Source: Amycolatopsis sp. 195334CR (lineage in GTDB: Bacteria; Actinomycetota; Actinomycetes; Mycobacteriales; Pseudonocardiaceae). Taken from it: 64,000 bases of DNA. The notes below the pieces were generated by a model. That model saw only the letters and a program-made list of their open reading frames with translations, was not told the DNA's origin and ran no database searches. The translations under genes were made by a program, and so were the position numbers. Location: the NCBI RefSeq assembly GCF_017309385.1, contig NZ_JAFJMJ010000001.1, forward strand, positions 2,666,001 through 2,730,000, given 5' to 3'. Shown in pieces: positions 8,234 through 16,086 of the stretch; position 1 is the stretch's first letter; every line of letters starts with the position of its first letter.

Positions 8234-9247
8234 GTGCGAAAAATCTTGACCGCGGGGCTGGCGGTCGCGGTACTGGTGTCGGCGGGCGGGTGCACCGTCG
8301 AGCGGCACTGGGGCGGCAACACCAACTCCGGTGGCGGGGGCGGCAAGGCCAAGGTCGGCCTGGTCACCAAAACCGACACCAATCCCTACTTCGTCGAACT
8401 GCGAGCCGCGGCGAGCGCGGCCGCGCAGGCCAACGGCGCCGACTTCAGCGCGCTGGCCGGCCAGTTCGACGGGGACAACGACGGCCAGGTCCGGGCCATC
8501 GAGAACCTGATGCAGCAGGGCGCCACCACCATCCTGATCACGCCGAGCTCGTCCACCGGCGTGCTCGACGCGATCGACCGGGCGCGCAAGTCGGGCGTGC
8601 TGGTGATCGCGCTGGACACCGCGACCGAACCGGCGGAGGCGGTCGACGCCACCTTCGCCACCGACAACTTCGCGGCGGGCCAGCAGCAGGGCGCCTACGT
8701 GAAGGCCGCGCTCGGCGGCGCGCAGCCGAAGCTGTTCATGGTGGACGGCACCGCGGGCAGCACGGTGGACACCCAGCGGCACACCGGGTTCCTCTCCGGC
8801 ATCGGCCTGGCCGACGGCGCACCCGAGATCAAGGGCGCCACGCCGGCCAACGGTGACCAGAGCACCGCGCAGCAGGGCGTGGAGAACCTGTTGCAGCGCA
8901 CCACCGACATCAACGCCGTGTACACGATGAACGAGCCGATGGGCCGCGGCACCTACGCGGCGCTGAAGGCCCGCGGGCTGACCGGCCAGATCGTGATGGG
9001 CTCGATCGACGGCGGCTGCGAAGGCGTGCAGAACGTGCGCGACGGGCAGTACGCGGCCACCGTCATGCAGTTCCCGAAGAAGATGGCCGAGCAGGGCGTG
9101 CTCGCCGCCGTCGAATACGCCAAGACCGGCAAGAAGCCGACCGGGTTCAACAACACCGGGTCCGTGGTGATCACCAACAAGCCGATGCCCGGGGTGGAAA
9201 GCCGGAACACCGACTGGGGTCTGCAGAACTGCTGGGGGGAGAAATGA
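8234..9247 (+). CDS. Sugar ABC transporter substrate-binding lipoprotein (FrcB-like)
   Basis: 337-residue lipoprotein. Signal VRKILTAGLAVAVLVSAGGC places the lipidated Cys at residue 20, followed by a Gly-rich tether and a type I sugar-binding fold. VGLVTKTDTNPYF, FATDNFAAGQ, YTMNEPMGRGTYAALKA and SIDGGCEGVQNV match the fructose/ribose-type binding proteins, closest in pattern to FrcB. GTG 8234 has GGAGG five bases upstream. First gene of a + strand operon (SBP, permease, ATPase, PfkB kinase, second kinase, SDR) under the LacI operator. Fructose or a related hexose or pentose is likely, but the ligand is inference. Confidence 0.9.
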   Translation: MRKILTAGLAVAVLVSAGGCTVERHWGGNTNSGGGGGKAKVGLVTKTDTNPYFVELRAAASAAAQANGADFSALAGQFDGDNDGQVRAIENLMQQGATTILITPSSSTGVLDAIDRARKSGVLVIALDTATEPAEAVDATFATDNFAAGQQQGAYVKAALGGAQPKLFMVDGTAGSTVDTQRHTGFLSGIGLADGAPEIKGATPANGDQSTAQQGVENLLQRTTDINAVYTMNEPMGRGTYAALKARGLTGQIVMGSIDGGCEGVQNVRDGQYAATVMQFPKKMAEQGVLAAVEYAKTGKKPTGFNNTGSVVITNKPMPGVESRNTDWGLQNCWGEK

Positions 9248-10227
9248 GCACCGCCACCGTTGAGTCCGATCGCCCCTCCGTCGGCGAGTTCTTCCTGCGC
9301 GCCCCGGCGGTCGGCCCGGCGCTGGCCCTCGTGGTCGCCGTCGTGGTCTTCTCGCTGTCCACCGACACCTTCCTCAACCTGGACAACATCTCCCTGGTGG
9401 TCCAGCAGTCGCTGGTGATCGGCACGCTCGCACTCGGGCAGACGCTGATCATCCTCACCGCGGGCATCGACCTGGCGAACGCGGCGTCGATGGTGCTGGC
9501 CACGCTGATCATGGCGAAACTGCTGGCCGGCGGGGTGTCCGGGATCTTCGCGCTGCTGCTCGGGATCGTGGCCACCGTGCTGGTCAGCGGGGTGGTCGGC
9601 TCGCTGGTCACCAAGGTGAAGCTGCCGCCGTTCATCGTCACGCTCGGCGCGCTGACCATGCTCACCGCGGCGGGCAGGCTGTTCGCCGGCGGCGAGGCGG
9701 TCCCGGTGGCCGACGGGCTGCTCAACTGGCTCGGCACCCGCCGCTACCTGTTCGGCGGCATCGAGATCACCTACGGCATGACGCTGGCGCTGATCATGTA
9801 CCTGGTCATGTGGTACGCGCTGACCAGGACGGCGTGGGGCAAGCACGTGTACGCGGTGGGCAACGCGCCGGAGTCCGCGCGGCTGTCCGGGATCAAGGTC
9901 AACCGCACGGTGCTCTCGGTGTACCTCGTCGCGGGCGTGATCTTCGGCATCGCCGCGTGGCAGGCGCTGGGCCGCGTGCCCAACGCCGACCCGAACGCCT
10001 ACCAGCTGGGCAACCTCGACTCGATCACCGCGGTGGTGCTGGGCGGAACCAGCCTGTTCGGCGGCCGCGGTTCGGTGCTCGGCACGATGATGGGCGCGTT
10101 GATCGTGGCGGTGCTGCGGTCCGGGCTGACCCAGCTGGGCGTGGACGCGCTCTACCAGGACGTGGCGACCGGCGCGCTGGTGATCGCGGCCGTCGCGGTG
10201 GACCGACTCGCCAGGAGGCAGCGATGA
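9244..10227 (+). CDS. Sugar ABC transporter permease (FrcC/RbsC-like)
   Basis: 327 residues with about nine or ten membrane helices. The RbsC-type pattern includes LALGQTLIILTAGIDLANAA, the cytoplasmic coupling motif region GSLVTKVKLPPFIVTLGALTM and YAVGNAPESARLSGIKVN, ending with TAVVLGGTSLFGGRGSVLGTM split across the last helices. ATGA overlap with the SBP stop (9244-9247) and with the ATPase start (10224) shows tight translational coupling. Two permease copies probably pair with two ATPase copies, as in the ribose/fructose class. Confidence 0.93.
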   Translation: MSTATVESDRPSVGEFFLRAPAVGPALALVVAVVVFSLSTDTFLNLDNISLVVQQSLVIGTLALGQTLIILTAGIDLANAASMVLATLIMAKLLAGGVSGIFALLLGIVATVLVSGVVGSLVTKVKLPPFIVTLGALTMLTAAGRLFAGGEAVPVADGLLNWLGTRRYLFGGIEITYGMTLALIMYLVMWYALTRTAWGKHVYAVGNAPESARLSGIKVNRTVLSVYLVAGVIFGIAAWQALGRVPNADPNAYQLGNLDSITAVVLGGTSLFGGRGSVLGTMMGALIVAVLRSGLTQLGVDALYQDVATGALVIAAVAVDRLARRQR

Positions 10228-11042
10228 CTTCGTCGAACCAGCCCACCCTGTCCGCCCGCGGCCTGGTCAAGCGCTACGGCCGGGTGACCGCGATCGACGG
10301 CGCCGACTTCGACCTGTACCCCGGCGAAGTGCTCGCCGTGGTCGGGGACAACGGTGCCGGGAAGTCCAGTCTGATCAAGGCGCTGTCCGGCGCGCTGGTG
10401 CCCGACGAGGGCGAGATCCAGGTCGACGGCGAGGCGGTGCACTTCCGCACGCCGATCGACGCGCGCAAGTTCGGCATCGAGACGGTGTACCAGGACCTCG
10501 CCGTGGCGCCCGCGCTCGACATCGCGTCGAACATGTTCCTGGGACGGGAAAAGCGGCGCTCGGGGCCGTTGGGTCTGGTGCGCAAGCTGGACACGGCGAC
10601 CATGCGCGCCGAGGCGCAGCGGATCCTCGACGAGCTGGGCATCCAGATCAAGTCGATCACGCAGCCGGTGGAGACGCTCTCCGGTGGTCAGCGCCAGGGC
10701 GTGGCGGTGGCGCGCGCGGCGGCGTTCGGCACCAAGGCGGTGATCATGGACGAGCCGACCGCGGCGCTCGGCGTCGCCGAGTCCGGCAAGGTGCTCGCGC
10801 TGATCGACCGGATCCGCGAGCGCGGCCTGCCGGTGGTGCTGATCAGCCACAACATGCCGCACGTGTTCGAGATCGCCGACCGGATCCACGTGCACCGGCT
10901 GGGCAAGCGGGTGGCCGTGGTCTCGCCGAAGACGCACACGATGAACCAGGTGGTCGGGCTGATCACCGGGGCGCTGCGGATCGGTGAGAACGGTGAGGTG
11001 GAAGAGGTCCCGGCGGCTGTGCGGGCGGGTCTGTCCGGATGA
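10224..11042 (+). CDS. Sugar ABC transporter ATP-binding protein (FrcA-like)
   Basis: 272 residues with a single ABC domain. Walker A is GDNGAGKSS (41-49), the Q-loop is VYQDLAVAP, the signature is LSGGQRQG (about 152-159), Walker B is VIMDEPTAALG and the H-loop is LISHNMPHV. RbsA and XylG have two fused ABC domains, whereas FrcA-type proteins have one, which supports the fructose-type assignment. ATG 10224 follows AGGAGG. The stop overlaps the start of the PfkB kinase gene. Confidence 0.93.
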   Translation: MTSSNQPTLSARGLVKRYGRVTAIDGADFDLYPGEVLAVVGDNGAGKSSLIKALSGALVPDEGEIQVDGEAVHFRTPIDARKFGIETVYQDLAVAPALDIASNMFLGREKRRSGPLGLVRKLDTATMRAEAQRILDELGIQIKSITQPVETLSGGQRQGVAVARAAAFGTKAVIMDEPTAALGVAESGKVLALIDRIRERGLPVVLISHNMPHVFEIADRIHVHRLGKRVAVVSPKTHTMNQVVGLITGALRIGENGEVEEVPAAVRAGLSG

Positions 11043-11866
11043 GGGTGGTACTGGCTGGACTGTCCACTGTGGATCTCGTGCAGCGGGTGGCGGAGCTGCC
11101 CGCGCCCGGGGAGAAGGTGCAGTCGCTCGCGGTCGAGGTGGCCGCGGGCGGTCCGGCCGCGAACGCGGCGGTGACGGTGGCGGCGCTGGGCGGCGAGGCG
11201 GTCCTGCTGACCGTGCTCGGTGCCCACCCGCTCGCCGACCTGGCGCGCGCCGATCTCGAGGCGTACGGCGTGCGGGTGGTCGACGCGTTGCCGTCGCGGG
11301 TTTCGCCGCCGCCGGTGAGCGCGGTGTCGGTGCGCGACGAGGACGGCGAGCGCACGGTCGTCTCGCACAACGCCGCCGACGTCCCGGATTTCCCGGTTTC
11401 CCCGTTGCTGGACGAGGTTCACGGCGACTGCGTGTTGTTGGACGGGCACCACCCCGAGCTGGCGCTGGGAGTCGCGCGGCGGGCGCGGGAACTCGGCGTG
11501 CCGGTGGTCCTCGACGCGGGGAGCTGGAAGCCCGTGCTGACGGATCTGTTGCCACTGGTGGACATCGCGGCGTGCTCGGCGAATTTCCGGGCGCCGGTCG
11601 AACTGGACGTGCCCGTGGTGATCACCACCGCGGGGGCCGGGCCGGTGCGTTATTCCACTGTGGACGATTCCGGTTCGGTGCCGGTGCCCGAGGTCGAAGC
11701 CGCCGACACGCTGGGCGCGGGGGACGTCTGGCACGGCGCGTTCGCTTACGGCGCGGGCCTTCCGCTGGTGGAGCGGATCCGCTTCGCCAACGAGGTGGCC
11801 GCCGAACGGGTGTGGCATGCGGGGCCGCGGGCGTGGGTACCCGCGGTCCGCGAAATGAGGAGATAG
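11039..11866 (+). CDS. PfkB-family carbohydrate kinase
   Basis: 275 residues. A ribokinase fold with the N-terminal Gly pair region (AAGGPAANAAVTVAALGG, about 38-55) and the C-terminal signature DTLGAGDVWHGAFAYGAG, where the second Asp is the catalytic base. It probably phosphorylates the imported sugar or a downstream intermediate in the cytosol. The gene overlaps the ATPase stop by four bases and shares the operon. The substrate cannot be read from the sequence. Confidence 0.9.
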   Translation: MRVVLAGLSTVDLVQRVAELPAPGEKVQSLAVEVAAGGPAANAAVTVAALGGEAVLLTVLGAHPLADLARADLEAYGVRVVDALPSRVSPPPVSAVSVRDEDGERTVVSHNAADVPDFPVSPLLDEVHGDCVLLDGHHPELALGVARRARELGVPVVLDAGSWKPVLTDLLPLVDIAACSANFRAPVELDVPVVITTAGAGPVRYSTVDDSGSVPVPEVEAADTLGAGDVWHGAFAYGAGLPLVERIRFANEVAAERVWHAGPRAWVPAVREMRR

Positions 11867-11876
11867 AGGGAGTGCG

Positions 11877-12512
11877 ATGACCTCGTTCGAGGACCTGCTG
11901 GAGCGCGCGCAGGGGTTGATCAAGTCCGGTGAGCGGGCCGTGCTGGGCATCGTCGGCGCGCCGGCGTCGGGCAAGACGACGCTGGCGTGGGGGCTGGCGG
12001 ACGCGCTGGGCAACCGGGCCGCGGTGGTCGGCATGGACGGGTTCCACCTGGCCCAGGTCGAACTGCGGCGGCTGGGGCGGACCGAGCGGAAGGGCGCGCC
12101 GGACACCTTCGACGCGGGCGGCTACGTCAGCCTGGTCTCGCGGCTCGCGGCGGGCGGGGAAACGGTGTACGCCCCGGAATTCCGGCGGGAGATCGAGGAG
12201 CCGATCGCGGGTGCGGTGGCCGTGCCGCCGGACGTGCCGCTGGTCATCACCGAAGGCAACTACCTGTTGGTCGACGAGGATCCGTGGTCGCGGATCCCGC
12301 CGCTGCTGGCGGAAACGTGGTTCCTCCGCCCGGACGAAAACGACCGCATCGAGCGGCTGGTGTCGCGGCACCGGCACTACGGCCGTTCACTGGTGGAGGC
12401 GCAGCAGCGGGCGCGGGGCTCGGACCAGCGCAACGCCGACCTGATCGCGACCACGGCTTCACGCGCGGACCTGATCGTCGAGGACATGTCGCTGGCGAAC
12501 TTCTCGCTCTAG
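11877..12512 (+). CDS. FrcK-like P-loop kinase (uridine kinase-like fold)
   Basis: 211 residues. Walker A GAPASGKTT at 27-35, then MDGFHLAQVELRRLGR with the substrate-binding Asp, and TEGNYLLVDEDPW as the Walker B-like/NYL block. This is the pattern of the kinase encoded next to frcBCA in rhizobia and related to phosphoribulokinase/uridine kinase. Its position directly after a FrcBCA-like transporter and a PfkB kinase supports a role in processing the imported sugar. Ten bases separate it from the PfkB gene. Confidence 0.85.
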   Translation: MTSFEDLLERAQGLIKSGERAVLGIVGAPASGKTTLAWGLADALGNRAAVVGMDGFHLAQVELRRLGRTERKGAPDTFDAGGYVSLVSRLAAGGETVYAPEFRREIEEPIAGAVAVPPDVPLVITEGNYLLVDEDPWSRIPPLLAETWFLRPDENDRIERLVSRHRHYGRSLVEAQQRARGSDQRNADLIATTASRADLIVEDMSLANFSL

Positions 12513-12522
12513 GGTGACGCCT

Positions 12523-13248
12523 ATGAGCGTTGTGATCGTCACCGGGGGAAGTCGCGGCATCGGCGCGGAGATCTGCGTGCAGGCGGCCGCGGGCGGCTAC
12601 GACGTGGTGGTCAACTACGCCGGAGACGCCGCGGCTGCCGCCGATGTCGTTTCGCGGGTCGAGGCGTTGGGGCAGCGGGCGTTGGCCGTGCGGGGCGATG
12701 TCTCGTCGGAGCCGGACGTGCTCGCGTTGTTCGAGGCCGCTGTTTCCTTGGGCCCGCTCTACGGGCTGGTGAACAACGCGGGCGTCGTCGGGCGGTCGGC
12801 GCGCCTCGAGGACCAGGACGTCGACACGGTCCGGCGGGTGATGGACGTGAACGTGGTCGGGGTGTTCCTGTGCTGCCGGGAAGCCGTGCGCCGCATGGCC
12901 GACGGGGGTGCCATCGTGAACGTCACCTCCACGGCCGCCCGGCTGGGCTCGGCGGGCGAATGGGTCCACTACGCGGCCAGCAAGGCGGCGGTCGAAACGC
13001 TCACGTTCGGCCTGGCCCAGGAGGTGGCGGCGGCGGGCATCCGGGTGAACGCCGTGGCCCCGGGCCTGGTGAACACCGGCTTCCACGCAACAGCCGGCGT
13101 CCCCGACCGGATCTCGAGGCTGGGTCCCGCGCAGCCGATGGGCCGCGCGGGGGACCCGGCGGAAATCGCCGCCGCGGTGGTGTGGCTGCTGTCGCCGGCC
13201 GCCTCGTACGCCTCGGGCGCGGTCCTCCCCATCTCGGGTGGCCGCTGA
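12523..13248 (+). CDS. SDR-family NAD(P)-dependent oxidoreductase
   Basis: 241 residues, classical SDR. TGGSRGIG (7-14) binds the nucleotide, NNAG (84-87) stabilises the central sheet, and Tyr150 and Lys154 (YAASK) with the upstream Ser form the catalytic set. ATG 12523 is preferred over GTG 12514 because AGGGTGA is then correctly placed. Last gene of the sugar operon, so oxidation or reduction of a sugar or polyol is the likely reaction. Confidence 0.88.
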   Translation: MSVVIVTGGSRGIGAEICVQAAAGGYDVVVNYAGDAAAAADVVSRVEALGQRALAVRGDVSSEPDVLALFEAAVSLGPLYGLVNNAGVVGRSARLEDQDVDTVRRVMDVNVVGVFLCCREAVRRMADGGAIVNVTSTAARLGSAGEWVHYAASKAAVETLTFGLAQEVAAAGIRVNAVAPGLVNTGFHATAGVPDRISRLGPAQPMGRAGDPAEIAAAVVWLLSPAASYASGAVLPISGGR

Positions 13249-13998
13249 TCAGTCCGCGGGGAACTCGTACGCGAGCTCGTAGCGATCGCCGGACAGCCGC
13301 ATGTCGTTGACCTCGACGACGACGCCCTCCCGGTCGAACGCCACCCGGCGCACCACGATGATCGGCGTGCCCGCGGTCAACTGAAGCAGCGATGCCTCCT
13401 CGGGTGTCGGCATGCGGGCGCCGACGGTCTCGCTGAAGTGGCCGAGCACGTGCCCGGCCTCCTCCAGGCGGGCGTAACTGCCACCGGGTCCGGTGTCGGC
13501 CTGCTCGATGGCGGTGCCTTCGGTGAGCGTCCGCGGAAGGCGCGACGTGGCCAGCTGGATGGGGTGCCCGTCCGCACTCATCACCCGCTCACGAACGAGG
13601 ACTTCGTTCCCTTCGTCGATCCCGAGGATCACCGCTGTCTCCGCGTCGGCCTCTTCGACCCGGACCTCGACCTCGACGGTAGGCGTGAACTGGTTGGTCT
13701 CGGCGTCTCCCAAGAACGCGCCCTTCTCCGCAGCTCGCGCCGCCCGGGTAAGCCGCTCCGGCGAGCGCGCGAGCCGGTACTTCTCACGGACGAACACCCC
13801 TTTGCCGTGAATGGCCACGACCAGGCCTTCCTCGGTCAGTAGGCGGACCGCTTCGCGTGCGGTGTTCCGCGCGACCCCGTGCTCGTCGGAGAGCGAGCGC
13901 TCCGACGGCAGCTTCATCCCCTGGGCGAGTGCGCCCGAGTTGATCGAGTCGCGCAGTGCGGCGGCGAGTCGGCGGCTGGGAAGTTCGCTGCTGGACAC
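13249..13998 (-). CDS. GntR-family regulator (HutC subfamily, UTRA domain)
   Basis: 249 residues. An N-terminal winged helix (LPSERSLSDEHGVARNTAREAVRLLTEEGLV, about 26-56) is followed by a linker and a UTRA effector domain (VLVRERVMSADGHPIQLATSRLP and the terminal strand VVVEVNDMRLSGDRYELAYEF). Convergent with the SDR gene (stop to stop with no gap) and divergent from the methyltransferase gene. Three operator-like boxes lie in the divergent gap, so autoregulation and control of the methyltransferase are likely. The effector is unknown. Confidence 0.92.
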   Translation of the reverse strand: MSSSELPSRRLAAALRDSINSGALAQGMKLPSERSLSDEHGVARNTAREAVRLLTEEGLVVAIHGKGVFVREKYRLARSPERLTRAARAAEKGAFLGDAETNQFTPTVEVEVRVEEADAETAVILGIDEGNEVLVRERVMSADGHPIQLATSRLPRTLTEGTAIEQADTGPGGSYARLEEAGHVLGHFSETVGARMPTPEEASLLQLTAGTPIIVVRRVAFDREGVVVEVNDMRLSGDRYELAYEFPAD

Positions 13999-14009
13999 GC
14001 CACGACCCT

Positions 14010-14025
14010 ACTGGTTCAAGCCAGT
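14010..14025. promoter_or_regulatory. GntR operator box 1
   Basis: ACTGGTTCAAGCCAGT: 5-base outer arms ACTGG/CCAGT, 12 bases upstream of the gntR start. It belongs to the same 16-mer family as the boxes at 14055 and 14071. Confidence 0.75.
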
Positions 14026-14028
14026 TCC

Positions 14029-14057
14029 TTGACAAGGCCGCCATCGGGTACTTCACT
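14029..14057 (+). promoter_or_regulatory. Candidate sigma-70 promoter of the methyltransferase gene
   Basis: TTGACA at 14029-14034, a 17-base spacer, then TTCACT at 14052-14057. The -35 is perfect and the -10 weak. The -10 overlaps operator box 2, consistent with repression. Confidence 0.45.
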
Positions 14058-14070
14058 GGCTTGAGCCAGT
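14055..14070. promoter_or_regulatory. GntR operator box 2
   Basis: ACTGGCTTGAGCCAGT: 7-base arms ACTGGCT/AGCCAGT around TG. The best palindrome of the three boxes and directly abutting box 3. Confidence 0.75.
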
Positions 14071-14086
14071 ACAGGCTTAAGCCAGT
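14071..14086. promoter_or_regulatory. GntR operator box 3
   Basis: ACAGGCTTAAGCCAGT: one outer-arm mismatch and a GGCTTAAGCC centre. It ends one base before the TGGAG ribosome-binding site of the methyltransferase gene. Confidence 0.7.
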
Positions 14087-14096
14087 TGGAGTGACC

Positions 14097-14853
14097 ATGC
14101 GACGTGCACGTGGGCTCAAGGCGTTTCTCGACGAGTTGGTGGTGGCGGGTGAGATCGGCTCGCCGGCGGTTTCGGCGCGGACGGTGCGGTCGTTGCAGCC
14201 GCTCGAGTTGCAGCGCGACCATTCCGTGCTGGAGATCGGCGTCGGTGACGGGGTGACGACCGCGGTGCTGGCGGAGACCGTCGGGCACGGGGGGTTGGTG
14301 ACCACTGTGGACAGTGACGTCGACCGCGTCGTGCTGGCGCGGAGGAGGTTGGTTCGGCACTACGGGCACGTGTCCGTGCTCCACCGCGAGGCCGCCGCCG
14401 GGGCGCCGAAGTACGCGCCCTTCGATCGCGTGCTCGCGCACGCGGGCATTCCGCTCCGGCGGCTCCCCTACGCCTGGGTCGAGCAGGCCGAGCCCGGCGC
14501 GCTCATCCTCGCGCCGGTGCGGGACTTCCTGGTCCGGTTCACCGTGCACGCCGACGGCACGGCGACCGGGCGTCCCGTGCTCGTGCACGCCGATCTGACC
14601 GAGGTGAACTGGCGGATTCGCTGGGACGAGCGCGCACCACGCCGCACCGGACGGGGACGCCAGTCCGTGGGCGTCGGTCGCCCCCGAGGGTGGGGCTTAC
14701 CTGGTGCGACAGGCCGGTCCACGTCGCCTCTGGGACGAGAGCGAAGCCGCTTACCGGTGGTGGTTGGACCGCGGCACGCCGAACCCGCAGGACTGGGAAT
14801 GGCTGGTGGCACGCGACCGCCAGTGCGTGCGCCTGCGGCCTGAACTGCGGTGA
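14097..14853 (+). pseudogene. Methyltransferase (L-isoaspartyl methyltransferase-like), probably frameshifted
   Basis: ATG 14097 follows TTGGAG. The first part (VLEIGVGDGVTTAVLAE, about 41-57, then VTTVDSDVDRVVLARR) is a SAM-binding Rossmann domain of the protein-isoaspartate methyltransferase type. From about 14625 the starting frame becomes low-complexity Arg/Gly and ends at 14843. The next frame (+1) reads APDGDASPWASVAPEGGAY, then QAGPRRLWDESEAAYRWWLDR and WEWLVARDRQCVRL, ending at TGA 14851-14853, which is the expected family C-terminus. A one-base gain or two-base loss, possibly with a deletion, near 14600-14650 would explain this. It may be a sequencing error or true decay. Confidence 0.65.
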
Positions 14854-14981
14854 TCCCCGGCCACGGACAGGTCACGTTTTGTGGTCGACAAGGTCGGGTA
14901 CGTGGGCGGCAACGGGGAATTCACGGAGGGTGGGTGAAGGTCGGAGCCGGTCCACGACTAGGGAAGGGCGGCCGCGTAGCC

Positions 14982-15395
14982 ATGCCGAGATTGAAGTCCG
15001 TGCACCACCTGGCCCTCACGGTCACCGACGTGGACCGGAGTGTGCCGTGGTACGTGCGGGTTCTCGAGCTCGAGGAAGCCGCGCGGCGCGAGGATCCCGA
15101 GAGCGGGTTGCGCAAGGTTGTGCTCAAGTCCGCTGACCAGGGGTTCTCCGTGGTCCTCGTACAACACCCGGACACCGAGCGCCCCTGGTTCGACGAGCGT
15201 CGCACCGGGCTGGACCACGTTGCCTTCTGCGTGGGCACCAGGGACGAACTCAAGGACTGGGAGAAGCGCCTCGCCGAGCACGGGGTGACCTTCAGCTCCG
15301 CGAAGGAGTCACGCACGCTGCCCGGGTCCGAGGTCGTCGTCTTCCGCGATCCGGACGGGATCCAGCTCGAGGTCTGGGCCGACACCGACAGCTGA
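14982..15395 (+). CDS. VOC-family (glyoxalase/bleomycin-resistance fold) protein
   Basis: 137 residues with two beta-alpha-beta-beta-beta modules. The first begins with the metal-binding VHHLALTVTDVDRSVPWY (His8 or His9), and the second with GLDHVAFCVG. The last strand FRDPDGIQLEVWAD carries the usual metal Glu. This combination marks a metal-dependent VOC enzyme, possibly a lyase, dioxygenase or resistance protein; the substrate is not determinable. ATG 14982 is used. The 3' end overlaps the convergent DedA gene by 87 bases. Confidence 0.85.
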   Translation: MPRLKSVHHLALTVTDVDRSVPWYVRVLELEEAARREDPESGLRKVVLKSADQGFSVVLVQHPDTERPWFDERRTGLDHVAFCVGTRDELKDWEKRLAEHGVTFSSAKESRTLPGSEVVVFRDPDGIQLEVWADTDS

Positions 15396-16040
15396 CCCGT
15401 CGTCCACCGGCTTCTTCATCTCCTGCCGGTACCGCCACACGCCCCAGCCGGTGCCCAGCACGAAGAACGCCACGCTCAGCCACACCACCGCCGTCTTCAA
15501 CCACGGCAGCACGTCCAGCAACCCGGCCCCGTAGTACCCCAGCAGCACCAGCGTCGGCACCCACAGCAGGCCACCGGCCGCCGTGGCCAGGGCGAAGCGC
15601 TTCGGGTCCATGCGCGCGGCACCGGCGATCAGCGGCGCCAGCGTCCGCACCCACGGGATCCACCGCGCCGCGACGATGGCGAAGAACCCCCGCCGATCGA
15701 GGAACGCCCGCGCCCGCTCCAGGTTGTGCCGGTTCAGCACCTTGCCGCCGCGCCGGGCGATCAGCCTGGTCCCCGTGTGCTTCCCGATGTAGTACCCGAC
15801 CTGGTTGCCGACCACCGCCACGACCAGCGCGGCCAGCGACAGCAACCACGCGCTCAGCTCGGCGTGGTGCTGCGCGAGCACCACGCCGGCCCCGAACAGC
15901 AGGGAGTCACCCGGCAGGAACAGGCCGACGATCAGCGCGCACTCGACGAAGACGAAGCTCAGCACGATGATCCACACCAGCGTGGGACCGGCCGTGTCCA
16001 GCCAGCTCACCCCGGTGCCCGCGGCCAGTACCTCCGTCAC
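15309..16040 (-). CDS. DedA-family membrane protein (first of two)
   Basis: 243 residues with about five or six hydrophobic segments. DedA signatures are VFVECALIVGLFLPGDSLLFGAG (re-entrant region, given here in the order seen), NQVGYYIGKHTG, and the Arg-rich amphipathic block AARWIPWVRTLAPLIAGAARM. DedA proteins are lipid scramblase or transporter-like and support envelope homeostasis. The last 29 codons are antisense to the VOC gene. The polar tail (KKPVDDGSAVGVG...) contains much of that overlap, so a shorter ancestral protein is possible. Confidence 0.9.
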   Translation of the reverse strand: MTEVLAAGTGVSWLDTAGPTLVWIIVLSFVFVECALIVGLFLPGDSLLFGAGVVLAQHHAELSAWLLSLAALVVAVVGNQVGYYIGKHTGTRLIARRGGKVLNRHNLERARAFLDRRGFFAIVAARWIPWVRTLAPLIAGAARMDPKRFALATAAGGLLWVPTLVLLGYYGAGLLDVLPWLKTAVVWLSVAFFVLGTGWGVWRYRQEMKKPVDDGSAVGVGPDLELDPVRIAEDDDLGPGQRA

Positions 16041-16086
16041 ACCGGCAGCCTACGTCGGGAATCCCGGACCGGCCCGGCTTCCGTGG

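Noticed and set aside
14010..14086. Three GntR boxes as DasR sites
   Set aside because: The outer ACTGG/CCAGT arms look alike, but the cores TTCAAG, CTTGAG and CTTAAG differ from TCTAGA. The adjacent GntR gene is a better binder.
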